From positions 1,114,330 to 1,178,329 of the forward strand of contig JACAXG010000075.1 in the NCBI GenBank assembly GCA_018881555.1: a stretch of 64,000 nt of DNA, in the 5' to 3' direction. Under the pieces are notes generated by a model that ran no database searches, was not told where the DNA came from, and saw nothing but the letters and a program-made list of their open reading frames with translations. The DNA is from Amblyornis subalaris. Taxonomy: Eukaryota > Chordata > Aves > Passeriformes > Ptilonorhynchidae. The translations under genes were made by a program, and so were the position numbers. Each line of letters begins with the position of its first letter. Within the stretch, counting starts at the first letter, position 1. Shown in pieces: positions 35,740 through 48,041 of this stretch.

Positions 35740-36130
35740 GTGTCATGGTGAAGAATCTTCAACCTTGACTCTTACAGCTGCCCTAATTATAGGACATATT
35801 TTTGGTGCTGTGTCTTTATTCCTCTCCGTGCTGGCACTCTGACCCCGGTGCTTCCTCCGTCGCGCTTGTGTTAACAAGGTTGTCCATTCTCCGGTTTCCT
35901 CACTCTGATTTGTAACTCGAAATTACCATATCTGGCTTTCACTCACTGACAACCGTCACTTTAAATAGGCCTTTTAAAGTTAATACGATGTCCATTCTAA
36001 AGTGGAGTATTACTTTTCAGTGATGTTAAATGAGCAATTTAAGGAGCTATAGGCTTTTCTTATAAGAAAAATTAAATTTTATCTGCCGCTTAATTTATGT
36101 ACAGGGCCAACCCTAAACAAATCTGTCATA
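35740..36130. promoter_or_regulatory. candidate conserved element
   Basis: Contains CCCTAATTATAGG (TAATTA at 35784-35789), CGAAATTACC, GTTAATACG, a TCTTATAAGA palindrome-like core (about 36056) and CTTAATTTATG. It is about 370 bp, repeat-free and free of N. It is one of the more persuasive non-coding blocks by eye. Enhancer function is inferred. Confidence 0.35.
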
Positions 36131-38039
36131 AGCTGCTGCCATCCCTAAAAAAAAAATAATAATACAAGAATAACTCTAGTTAATGGTGGTAAAATACAGA
36201 AGAAATACACGGATTATTCATAAAAACATGGCTAGCTCACACTTTTTAGCACCTCAGGTACATGGTGCAGCAGGAATACATTCCCTTTGGGGTCTCATCC
36301 AGTGATTCTAGTGGATCATGGCCAACAGGGACAATAGCACTGGCTGGGAAATGTTTGACCAGTCATATCATGCTATCAGGAAGCAAAACAGCTTCTTNCT
36401 TTCCAATTCACGTTGTCTCAGGGAAGGATATTTAGACTAAGATATATTTTTGCTGAGATGGATGGAAGCCAGCTCCTGCTGGAGAGGGCTTTGTCCCATT
36501 GCTTCAGCTCCACAGACGATCAGTGCAGAGCCTGACCAGCTTTTTGTCAAAGAAAGCCTGCCGAAAGCACGGGGATAACGATTCCCTGCTGGAGCCAGGG
36601 GAGCTGCAGCTGCTGGCTCTGGCCTGTGGCCATGGTTTATCCCTTGCCGTGCCATGCCTTGCTCCCCGCCCAGGCTCTCCAGAGCAATGCCTGGGTGCCC
36701 GAGCTCTTCTCAAAGTCTCCATTTCCTCCCTTCTGCCTTAGCAAGGCCATAAATCTCCCACTTCTCCCTGCATTGTGAGTTCCCTCCTGTTTGGCAAACG
36801 ATTTGAGATCAAACCTCCCCTCCTGGAGAAAATCCCTCTCTCCAGGCAGCTCAAGCAGCTCCAAGCTGCCTGAGATTTCGGTGTTCATGTGGGATCAACA
36901 TGCTGGGCCTGATGTTTTTCCCTTGGCTTCGGAAAGGTCAGAATGGCAGTGTATTGAATCTCTAAACATACTGATCACACAGCTCTGCTAGCTCACTAGA
37001 ATCCATTAATATCCAAGATACTGGAAGCAAAAGGGAAAAAAACCTTCCTCCATGAACTTAAATCAATTAGCTGGGACTCAAAAATGTAGATTCTTGTGGA
37101 AGAATAAAAAATGGAAAACACCAGGCCTCATTATCCTGTCCCTGAAGTGCCAGAGGGCAAAATTATCTTTCATGATGATGTTCTGCATTGATTAGTCAAA
37201 CATGTAGGAAATCATATTAAAGATTTGACACCTGATGTGGGATCAGAAGAGCTGTGTGCTGCAACAGCACACGCAAATGTTGTGGCAGGTGCTTTGGCCA
37301 AAGGAAAGGAAGACAAGAGCGGGGAAAANGAAAACTTGGAAAATTCCCTGTCGAAGAATCTTGTAGATTTTAATGCTCATTTCAAGAAAAAAAAAANCTC
37401 ATTCCATAGAAAGTCCTTCAAGATGGTATAGAATAATTTCCAGATCGTTTCTTNTTTGCTTTTTCTTAATTATCCAGTGGAACCCTGTACCACAGAAGTT
37501 GATTAGGTGCATTGAGGTTCAACAGGAAAGGTAAATTCCNGCCAGCCTTATGCAAAAATCAAGNGCTCTCAAACACACATTATCAAGNTTTGCTGCAGAT
37601 TNAGTAAAAAAAGAAAGCTGGAATTAATGGAAAGAAAAATTGCCCTGAAACAGGAGATGAAGATCTAGAGGTGNATTGAGCAGACAAACCTCACCCAACT
37701 GCAGAGAAGCCACAGTGCCTTGCACCACCTGGGAAATCAGGAAGGAGAAAATAACAACTGTTTGGTCTTTTACTGCCAGTGCCATGGTGAGTGACCTTGC
37801 CTAACTCGAGGCCACAGACACAGCTCTGCTGCAAGAATGTCCTGTTTAATATTGGAGCCTTGCAAGGCACAGCCTGCCAGAGTGGCTTTTCCAGTGGCTC
37901 CTGACTGGTGGTGAGGATCAAATGTGCACCTCCACGATCGAAACGCTGACTGCCTCCAAAACCAGAAGAACCATTAGATGAAAACATTGTGTAAAATCAT
38001 TGTAGGCCTGTGCTCTTATCAGACACCCCTGATCAGCAG
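36131..38039. other. unassigned; includes an N cluster
   Basis: No gene or transposon was recognised. Eight isolated Ns fall at 37329, 37397, 37454, 37540, 37564, 37588, 37602 and 37674, about ten times the local average density. Some lie near homopolymer A runs, so low sequence quality is one explanation. Confidence 0.45.
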
Positions 38040-38260
38040 CTCTGCGATCCTCCAGCACTTCAGGGCTCATTTCTACGCCAGTGTTAAGTCAATTCCATGG
38101 CACGGATAACCTAAATTATTTGGCAGATTAGGTTGCAGGAAGCATAGCAAACATTACTTAGAGCGTTTTGAAAACTGCTGTACAAAGTGCACTACAGTGA
38201 TAAAACAGAGCAATGCCTAATTAGTATGCACAAAGAAGCTCTATAGTTAAATGATTTTAA
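38040..38260. promoter_or_regulatory. candidate conserved element
   Basis: Motifs include CCTAAATTATTTGG, GCAGATTAGG, GCCTAATTAGTATGC (about 38216) and TAAATGATTTTAA. Repeat-free, no open frame. Function is inferred from motif content only. Confidence 0.3.
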
Positions 38261-41200
38261 CCCCTTCCTTACCACGCTTCTTAAGGAGGACGTGAACAGA
38301 ACACACCCACCCATGGAAGGTCTGTGCTGCCCTCGGCAAGGTTCTCACCCATGCACTCCCACTTCTCCCTGTTGTTCCATCAAAAGGATTTCCTCTCTTC
38401 TCTGGCTTTCCTGCCACCTCACATTCTGTGTTTACACCCAGCAGGGACCACCACAGTCCCCGGGCAGATGTGGGGCACGGGGCAAAGCAGATTCCAGGAT
38501 GCTTTATGAACCCACACAGCTGTATCCAGACTGGAATATTTGAACTCCAAGCAGTTGAACTCACATACAAATTGCTGCTGACAGTGTAACTAAATAAAAG
38601 ACCTACTTTTCTAATCCCTGAGGCCAATACAAGAAACAGTGGTGAAGAAATGGGTATTTTTCATCCATCTGGCTGCAGTGACCACCATTAAATTTGAACA
38701 TAAAGCTCAAAAGACCCATGTAGTGTCACCAAAAATCCTGGAGTGGACTGTCAGATGGTAATAAATCANTTGGAAATGACCTTACAGGTGGAATCATAAA
38801 CTGATTTCAGAGCAAAATTTTTATGAAAAGTCACTGATTTCTGAGAGGAAGGGAAGTTTTGANATTTCCGCTTCCTCCGTTCTTTTCTTGCAGTCAAGAC
38901 CACCCCACCCCATCCCACCAAAAAATTAATCAGGTTTGAGTTCCCAGTTCAAAATTTCTGGGGGAACATCCCTCTGGTTCATCTGTACCTGCAGAGGGAC
39001 ATCATGTCCTGTTGAAGCCCACGACTTCCTGATGATGCTTGTGGCACCTCAGAGCCAGGGGTGACCTAATAGTGTGAGCAAAGCAGGTTAAATCTGCAGA
39101 GGAACATTTTATGGCACAAAGTTGCAGAGAACCACTGACAAGAAGCCAATACAGCTGATGCACTTCCCTGCACTATTTAGACAAATGGACCACACAATAT
39201 AGTCCCAGTGGCAGCTCTGTGAGTAGTGAGNTAGCAGGAGGCAGGAACAGTATCCATATATTCACAGGTACCTCTAATGTACACAAAAATATATAATAAG
39301 CATCAGCAGTCTTCATTAGAGTGCAACCAAGAATTATGGAGATCCTAACCCTGCAAGCAGAATAAATTATTGCCAGAGGATTATTATGTATTCTAACAAT
39401 ATCTAATGTACCTCTTTGTCTCTCATAAATTACAGGGCATCCTCTGGCTCCTAGAACACACTCTGGCTCATGCATAGCCACTACAGAGCTCTTTTTCCCC
39501 CTAAATACACACAATAGGAACTCTAATCAGCATGGGCTCGTATAGGGATTTTAACAGGCGAGGCAAACGTGGTCACATGTTCACTGGCCTGGTGTAACTG
39601 TTTCAACACCAAAGCAAATGGGCAGGATTTCAATGTGCTGATAGAGAGGAAGCCCATTTGCAGCGTGTGTATCAATGTCCTTATTACCTATAGACAGAGC
39701 CCTCTTCCCAGTTCCCCAGGAATTTTACTGTTGTTCAAAGTATCTCCACGCAGTCTAGGCTGTAGCAGTGTCTCCATCATTCTTCTGCCTTTCAGTCAAA
39801 AATTGCCAATAACAGCTGCTCTGGACTGACTTATCCAACTCAACAATGACTCATCAAACTCAGCTCACTCCAGCACCCCCACAAAAAATATCCCTTGCAT
39901 TTTAACAGCTTCCACTCACACCTGATCAGAGATGACACCTGGCAAAGCCTCGGCCCTGGTGCTCTGTGTGCATCAGCACCAGCTAAACCAGCTCATTTAC
40001 ATCAATAAATAGCTGGCCCTCAGGTGATCTCAAAATTAGCAAAACTTGGTGCNTTTGCCCTTCTTTGATGAGTGTTTTTGTCCTCATCCAGGCAGCACTG
40101 GAATTGGCTGCCTATTGTTTTCCAGCAGATTTATCCAGACATTGATACCTGCTTCAAAATTGTGATACACCAAAAAGCACCACAGAGTAAGAAAGCTCCA
40201 TACCCCAGAACCAGCTCTTTCCTTGCCCATTTCTGCTGGGANAGACATGAAAAATACATTTGGGTTTGTGCTGCATTCAAACTGCAAACAAAGCCAAAAT
40301 TACTTTTAAACATCCTATTGCATTTACAGGGCCACAAGGACAATTGTTTTGCCTCATTCTCTCAATCCTTTCTGCTTCAGGTTCCTTTTTACCACTCAGA
40401 CTGTCACATACACACACATTCACGTCCTCCTTTAGTATGAAGAGTCCAAGAAGGATATTGTGCATAAGCCTTCATGNGCTGCATTTTTAATATATATTAA
40501 CAAGGTGACGGATACCCTGAGTAGACTGGTCAGGGAAAGAAAACGAAGGCAAGAAATATTCTCAGGGTGTTATTGATTAACTGTTTTTCAGAACAGAGGG
40601 AATCATTTTTAACTGGTTTAAACTATGATGGACTCAAGTGGAAAATGCAAGCAGAGTTAGCAAGGAGCATAATTGACTGGGCATGGAACTAAGTAACCTC
40701 TCAGCACGCTGGAAGTGGTGGAGTGAGGGGGGTTACAGCTGGGGCTGCTCCAGACCCCGAGCCCTTTCTTCCCAAAGTGAACTCTGCCAGCAGCCCAAGA
40801 CAACGACAACAAGTAAAGGGAGGGGGAAAAAAAGGAGGAAAAAAAAAAAAGGGTCCAGCCACTCAGTTACATGATCTAAATTCTAATCAAACATCATTTA
40901 AAGCATGTTTTATTTCAGCCTCTGGAGAGATAGTCCCTCCTGACTCCTCACCATGGCAACCGGTGTCTCATTTCAGAAGTGTCATGCCACATTATCATCT
41001 TGCCGGCTCACACACTCCTGCCTGACAAGTTCTCTCTGCCCCTTGTGACAACCGTTCCAGGCTTATGCTGTTTATTTTTGGTGTCAGGCTGGCCCTGGCA
41101 GATTGAAAGGCAACCTCAACCCCTTGAACAACAAGCACCACACCCCACTTGGCGATAAGAGATGATTTGAGAAGATATTTGCTTACATGTGTATAAGCAA

Positions 41201-43679
41201 TTTGCTGCACGGTGTGTCTGTGCGAGCGCACGCGTTGGGCTGCGTGTGCAAAGGGGAAGGCGGCGGGCAAGCGTGAGGCTTCCTGAGAAAGCAAACAATT
41301 CATTTCACATCCCAGGGAGAAGATTTCCATCATCACGTCCTGTAATTCACGCAGAACAATACGAAATACAGGCCAAACGGGCATCCTAGGACTGTCCCCT
41401 TAGAGGCAGAGATGCAAAGCCAGACATTGTCTCTGCAAAACGCCCTCGCTGCGTCACCGCAGAGCGCGGAGAGGGACNCGGCGAAGGCACTGCACGGGAG
41501 GACTGGGGACAAAACCCAATATTAATTGCTAAAGGAACAGGCTAGAGACACACTCAGGGCCAGACTCATCTCTGCTTGGCACAGCTTGTCAAACCCCTGC
41601 ACCAATTTCTCTGTCCCAAAAGAGAGCTGAGCTCTCCTGGCAAAGATCACCAGGCTGTGAATCACATCTACAGAGCTGCTCAGGGAAACACTCATTCTAA
41701 ATCAATCCATGTGATGGGACAGTGCAAAAGGGAAAAGGTCTTGATCTGGAACATATTCTGTTCGAGACAGCCATCACATGGACACCAAGAGATGGTCTCT
41801 GAGAGACACAGCACTGGACAGTGACCCTGGTGACAATGGCCCCACCAGGGCCAAAGGGAAGCCATCAAGTGCAGGGTTTGTAATGACCTCTGGTAGTGAT
41901 GAGTGTCTGGGGCAAAGCTGGTATCAGCCATGCCTCGGGAGTTGTTCTCACCTTGTCAAAGCTGTGGGGGAAGGAAGGAGCCCACAACGGAAATGAACAT
42001 GGAGAAGGCTGGAAGAGGAACAGTCTGAAGCCCGGCAGAGCACTGCAAAACAAGGTGGGACAGCATTTAAGATGGATGTAAGACTTTGCAAACTGAGATA
42101 TCNCACACACACACATGATTAGGGAAATCAATGAGCAGCACACACAGTTGGTGGGCAGCATCTTGCCTTGACCAAAACCTGTAACCTTCATCCAGTACGT
42201 AACCCAAAGAGGAATGGCAGCTGGAGCAGGGGATGGGAATTCTCTTGAAAAAGTGCAACATGCTGACATCAATAACTACACACAACAGTTGTGCATTTAA
42301 TTCAGTTTACAGGCATATCTCCATGTGCTGCTCTGGTCCCAGGAAAGAGGAGTAAGTGCGGTTTACCATGANGTTTAAGTGGGTCACAACATAAACAAAA
42401 CTTGACCCAGTTGTCTCAGAGAAAGAATCATAGACTGGGCAAAACCACACAATTAACTCAGAGGCAATCTTTGATCAAATAAAGAGCTAATTGCAAAACA
42501 GCTTTCATTAAAAACAAATAAACAAAGCAATATGTTCGTTTAATTTTTAATCCATTTTCTGGTAACTGTACCATCGAAACAGAGGCTTACAATAGCGAGG
42601 GANCTGTAAACAAAACAGGATCATCCCAAGACACACTAATGGCATTTGACAGAGTTTGAAAGAGCAGAGCTGGTAGATTTTTAAAACCATAAAATGAGAA
42701 TTAACATTGATTATGGAGCAGCAATGAAATTCCACAGTTGCATGTCCCATAAAAAGCTATAAACACTGCAAATGCTACAGGAGGGTTTTCCAGACGAGAA
42801 AAGGAAGACAAGTGGAATATTCCACAAGGCAGAAGCAGCATCCAGGGAAGGAAGGAAGAAAGGAAGGGATGCCTGTCTGGCTGTACCTGCCCTGGGCTCC
42901 GTTNTGTGCTCAGTCACACACCTGTAACACCGCATTGGCCAGGAGGGTGGGTGAGGCCCACCTTGTCCATGAGCATTCCTGGGAGAAAAGCTGGCTGGAA
43001 ACTGGAGGCAGTATCATCCCATGGGAGCAGCACNCTCAGTGCTGGGGTGGTGGCCAGATGCAACCCGAGACCCTGAGCAGTTACATCTCCCTGTCATGCA
43101 ATCATAGACTCATAGTAAATCCCGACTTGGAACCCCTCCCCAAAAAAGGGTGGGTGCAAAAAATGGATACCAGCACTTCTTTAATGTTTATTTCTTGTTT
43201 AGCCTTCCCATGCACAGGGACTAAACAAGAAATCCTGTGNGCCACTGAATATGGGAATTAGAGTGGAGAAATCCCTTCTCTAGCCTGGTCTGTGCGTTGC
43301 TGTAGCTGTTTTTAAATCACAGTGTACACGGCATGACAGACACTGACAGACAGAAACTGGCTTTTCCGGGAAATAGATAGGGCNTTCCAGCTTTATCCTT
43401 CCAGAGCAGTGTTCAAAAAAAATAGTAGCAGTAATAAAACCAACCCNGGACCAACATCACTGATGAAAAATNCAAAATGAAAATATGAGTGCTGCTGCTA
43501 GGGGCTCTCCTTAGCTCAGAATTCCAGGCTTACAGCAAGGCTATAATTTTGCAAACTAATAAGATGAAGTTGGTGGCGAAGGAAGGCGGCGGGGAGAGCG
43601 GAAATAGAGCCTGAGCTTTGGGGAGAGGAGGAAGGAGGCTGCTGAAAACGCTGATATTTACTTACTGCAGATGCAGAGC
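38261..43679. other. unassigned non-coding sequence
   Basis: About 5.4 kb with no recognised gene. Simple tracts include a purine run at 40813-40853 and (CA)n at 42104-42114. The segment 42425-42560 is AT-rich with CAATTAACTC, CTTTGATC (TCF/LEF-type) and GCTAATTGC cores and may be regulatory. AATCATAGACT-like phrases at about 42428 and 43082 recall the CR1 tail but are too short to call. Confidence 0.4.
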
Positions 43680-43680
43680 C

Positions 43681-43687
43681 TATAAAA
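43681..43687 (+). promoter_or_regulatory. TATA-box-like sequence
   Basis: TATAAAA lies about 40-100 bp downstream of a purine-rich and GC-rich stretch and is followed by GC-rich sequence. If used, transcription would start near 43710-43715 on the plus strand, heading toward the minisatellite at 44343. No initiator or first exon is recognisable, so chance is a serious alternative. Confidence 0.2.
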
Positions 43688-44342
43688 CCTTGCCTGGCGC
43701 TGCAGCCCGAAGTGCCAGGCAGACCACGACAGCAGCACGCTCCAAAGAAGTTGGGAATTGTGTTGGGAGAGCGGCCACTCGCAGCAGCACCGGGATTGAT
43801 AACAAATACTGCATTTTTGGGGCAATTTACNGGAACATCCACACTGCTGATGCTGAGCCTGGCACAGCGAGCGCAGCACCAGCGCCACTGCTACGGGAAA
43901 CTCTCATTTCTGGGTTGTTTTTTGTCGGTTTTTTTTTTCCAAAAGCGAATGGATTTCTGGGATGCTGCCTGACCAACACCACACGTGGCTGTTGCTGCCA
44001 GACAAAGGAACTCACCTCACGAATCCAATCTCTGCAAACCTCCCCTTGAGCGGGCACGGGGCGCCTGTGGAGATGAGGTTTTTGGGGGACTCTGCCTGGC
44101 GGAGCCACCGGGGATTGCTGGCACCTCAGAGCAGAATCATAAACTTATTGCGGGGATCGGGTCTTACAGATGTCCGGCACCTTTCTGGTGTGTGGGAAAG
44201 GTCACAGCCTTCCCGTTCAGGATCTCCTGCGTTAATTGCGGTTTGTGTTTATTTAATGAGGTGTGGAGCAGCCTCTAGCGGCGGGCGGCGGCCACTTCGG
44301 CTCGGCCGGGCATGGAGGGGGCTCGGCCGAGGAGAGCGGTGG
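43688..44342. other. unassigned; GC-rich just before the minisatellite
   Basis: No gene was recognised. A T-rich run occurs at about 43916-43940. The last 70 bp (about 44272-44340) is strongly GC-rich with CpG (GGCGGGCGGCGG). The upstream part of a 459-codon plus-strand frame lies here, but that frame owes its length to the minisatellite. Confidence 0.4.
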
Positions 44343-45220
44343 TCTCCTTCCCACCTTCCCCACAGACCCATCACCTTCCCCACAGACCCATCACCCTCCC
44401 CACAGACCCATCACCTTCCCCACAGACCCGTCTCCTTCCCACCTTCCCCACAGACCCATCACCTTCCCCACAGACCCATCACCTTCCCCACAAACCCGTC
44501 TCCTTCCCACCTTCCCCACAGACCTTCCACTTTTCTCACAGTCCCATCGCCTTTTTACCTTCCCCCCCGACTCACCACTTTCCCGCCTTCCCCACAGACC
44601 CTTCAGCTGCCCACCTTTACCTCAGACACATTACCTTCCCCACAGACCTGTCACCTTCCTGCCTTGCTCACAGACCCTCCACTTTCCCGCCTCTTCCACT
44701 TTCCCACCTTCCCCANNGACCCGTTACCTTCCCCACAGTCTCCACATTCCCGCCTTCCCCACAGACCCATCATGTTCACCACAGACCCTCCACCTGCCCC
44801 ACAGACCCTCCACCTTCCTGCCTTCACCACAGACCCATCACCTTCCTCACAGACCCTCCAGTTTCCCGCCTTCCCCACAGACCCTCCACCTTGCCCACAG
44901 ACCCTCCACCCTCCTGCCTTCCCCACACACCCTTTGCCTTCCCCACACACCCTTTGCCTTCCCCACACACTCACCACTTTCCCGCCTTCCCCACAGGCCC
45001 TCCACCTTCCTGCCTTCCCCACAGACCCTCCACCTTCCCCACAGACCCTCCACTTTCCCACCTTCCCCACAGACCCTCCACCCTCGCCACAGACATGCCG
45101 CCTTCCCGCCTTCCCCACAGACCCTCCGCTTTCCCGCCTTCCCCATAGACTGATCTTTTCCCACAGACCCTCCACTTTCCCGCCTTCCCCACAGCCCCGC
45201 CATCTTCCCGCCCTCGTCCC
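44343..45220. repeat. pyrimidine-rich minisatellite, about 35 copies
   Basis: Tandem array of a short unit of 20 bp (CACCTTCCCCACAGACCCAT and variants) mixed with a longer form of about 29-30 bp in which a second TTCC(C)NCCTTCCCC block is inserted. I count about 35 units over roughly 878 bp. The 5' end is most homogeneous and copies diverge through the middle. On the plus strand most units end in a pyrimidine run plus CACAG. All three plus frames and parts of the minus strand are open because the unit contains almost no stop trinucleotide, so the long frames here do not indicate a protein. The unit length is not a multiple of three, which also argues against coding. Confidence 0.92.
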
Positions 45221-46607
45221 CACGTTGGAAAGTCCAACGCACCACATCTGCTGGTGGCTCTTCAACGTCCACTTACCTACTTCGGCGGTGCTGGGAGTTT
45301 TATTTCATTACGAGTGCGTGTGTCGGAAATCTTTGATTTGAAACTTGTTGCAGAAACACGGAAACTTGCCCGATCGGTGCTTGGCTTGAACTCTTGCTCG
45401 CTGCTTCCCCACNCAAGCCATGCACCCTCAGACCCTTGTGGTATTTGTTCCCTTCCTCTTGTCCCTGTGCTTCCTGCAGTTAAATTCACCTCAATAATCA
45501 CTTTATCCCGAAGTTCTCTGGCATTGCACTTTCTCCCAGCACAAACCAGCGCATCCTCACGAGTAACTCATGGCAAGAACCCCCCAGCCAGTGCCTGACC
45601 AGCCACTTTCATGTCCCACGCGNGTCACTTTTACTCCAGATTACACTTCCCAACTGTTGGATGTGTTACATCCAACCTTTCCTGCCACAGCAGAAGTTAT
45701 ATCTTTTGGCTTTTCCCTGGCCTGTGATTTGCATTAATTCCTCAGAAAGCTGCTGTCAGTTTTCTTCTCCCTTTATTGGCACCAATCCCAATTTTTTAAA
45801 TCCTTGATGGTTTTCCTTAATTAAACTCATAACTTCTCTTAACTATTTCTCCAGTGCAACCCCAGATTAAAATACACTTTGGCCTCCTGGCCATGCAAGG
45901 CACCTTCTTCTGTACCATCACCTTTCCCTTCTGGAAAGCTTCCTTGGACTTGACACTTGTAGGATCTCTCCATTACTGGTCCTCAAAGAGGTTCTCATTT
46001 CCCTCAACAGATTTTTCATACATTTTGCTGACTTGGCTNGAAATCCTGAAGGGGGTTTGACATGGGCCACATGCTTTCAGGGTCTTTTAACACTCTTAAT
46101 TTCTCTGTCACCTCTGCTCAGTTTCCTTCCATATTTCTTCTTTATGCAAAAGGATATTTATCTTTCACTTTGGCATCTGCCCTGCCACCCGCCTTTGTGA
46201 ACATGAAGGCAAAACTGTCAGGGATTTCTTTTTTTATGTTCTTTTCCTTACACAATGTCTATCAATAACTCTCAGCAGCTTTTAGAGTCTTCCCACAGCT
46301 GATCTATTATTCCTTTGGCCCATGCTACATTTCTTATTATTTATTATAACCATTTTCACAGTTTTCCCTTCATTTCCCATGACGGCTNATCTTGTCACTT
46401 CTTTTGCTCCTTGCTTCATTCTGAATTTGCAGTTTCAGGACCATATGTGGGCACGTCCTTGTTCCTCCGGGCAGGCACAGCTGAGCTCCCAGGAAGGCAA
46501 CCAGCCACGGAGGGTGGGAGAACTCAAAGGGTGGCAAAACTCAGACAATGTTGATTGCACACACGCATGGCACATGAGAGGGAAGGCAGCAAAGACCTTG
46601 TATTGAC
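45221..46607. other. unassigned; pyrimidine-biased sequence
   Basis: No gene or known repeat was recognised. From about 45680 to 46450 the plus strand is persistently rich in C and T, continuing the bias of the minisatellite. A short perfect inverted repeat lies at 45656-45676. An old, unrecognised repeat is possible but cannot be shown from sequence alone. Confidence 0.4.
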
Positions 46608-46785
46608 NGTGAATCATAAAATCACAGAATGGTTTGGGTCCAGAAAGGTCCTTAAAGCCCATCCAGTCCTACCCCCTGCCATGGGCAGGGACACCTTCCA
46701 CTATCCCNGGTTGCTCCAAGCCCCGTCCAAGCTGGCCTTGGACACTTCCAGGGATGGGGCAGCCACAGCTTCTCTGGTCCATTTT
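46608..46785 (-). mobile_element. CR1 LINE 3'-end fragment
   Basis: The plus strand shows the reverse complement of a CR1 3' end: AATCATAAAATCACAGAATGG (degenerate terminal octamer repeats), GTCCTTAAAGCCCATCCAGTCC, CCCTGCCATGGGCAGGGACACC and TTCCAGGGATGGGGCAGCCAC. The copy is severely 5'-truncated (about 175 bp), which is usual for CR1. Ns at 46608 and 46707 lie within it. It keeps the 3' untranslated tail and is inactive. Confidence 0.92.
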
Positions 46786-48026
46786 ATACCAAGTGCATAT
46801 ATCACAGTGAAATATCATATATTCCTTCTCCTACTCTTGTATATTTTCCCCTTGCTTCCATTCTATTCTGGTTTGCTTCCAACTTTCTTCTTTTTCCCCC
46901 AAGAAAAATTTCTCAGTTCCCTTTCCTGAAACTCAGGGGTGTTTTTGTTGTGGTTGCTACCTGTACTCAGCATAAAGTACCAGCCAGAATGAAACCATAA
47001 CTGTGAGTTTTAGTTTATATACAATGTACGCTATGAGGGCTCTAAAAATCTGTGAACCTTTGTAAGTAACGCTGCCGTCCATCTCAGCAGAGCTACGTGA
47101 GGAAAAGGTTCAGCTCTGTGAATTTGCAATTAGATGCCTAAGAGAATAAATCACTCTTTTTTCCAAGAAGCAAATTGCCCTGGCCTATGTAAACAAAATC
47201 CCTCACCAAGGGCAATTTCAGATTTTTTTTTCCAGCTGAAACTTTCAGTGATATCTTCTTTGGAAACCCTCTTTTTTTTTCTGTTATCCTCACCTGAATT
47301 TCTTTGCAGCTTATCTCTGGTTTTTAATAGCTGTGACCACCTTAACTCCCACAAAAGTAAGTGCTGAAAAGCCACAGCCCTGAGGNTCAAATAGAAATGT
47401 TCTTTATTTATAGGGAGCACATTTAACTGTCACACAGTTCCTGCCCATTTTTTGTGTCACCATTATTAATAGGTTTCTGCAGCCATCCCTGCCTCTGTAT
47501 GTGCTTGGCGTTTGAGGATGAGCAGCACCACCTTGGACACTTTGTGGGACAAGGGAACCAATAAAAAGACATCCATGAAAATGACCGCACCAAGGGAGAT
47601 AAAATATCATTATGTGAAATGGATTTGCTGGCACTCCTCACCAAATTTAGCACCTATTAAATTACAGAAACCATTATTCCTTTACACAGAAAAGTCTGAA
47701 ACTTTCCCTCAAAGATATGTTTTATTGTTTTAAGTGGGGCCTGAATGTATTTTTTTCCCTGTGATAGATTTCCGCACATGAATTTTCTCAGCGGTACAAC
47801 AGGTCCTTGTCCTGCTAATAATCCAATTGATCAAACAGGGCAATACTTCCCTTTTCCTCCAGGAATACTTTCTGCAGGTGCCCACAGGGAAGCCATGCTG
47901 CCAATTCCCAGCGGATGCTGGCACAGACACACATCCAAGAGGGGAATGTGGAGGGGAAACACGAGAAGGGCTGATCCCGTTTGATCACCAAGCATTGAAA
48001 AACTGGATGCACCTCTGCAAACAATT

Positions 48027-48041
48027 CCNCCCCCCCCCCCC
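48027..48041. repeat. poly(C) tract, 13-15 bp
   Basis: A run of C interrupted by one N at 48029. Homopolymer length is probably uncertain here, and the N may reflect that. Confidence 0.85.

Noticed and set aside
42424..43105. AATCATAGACT and AATCATAGACTCATAG phrases resembling CR1 terminal repeats
   Set aside because: Only 11-16 bases match and no CR1 body is adjacent, so they are too short to call as elements.
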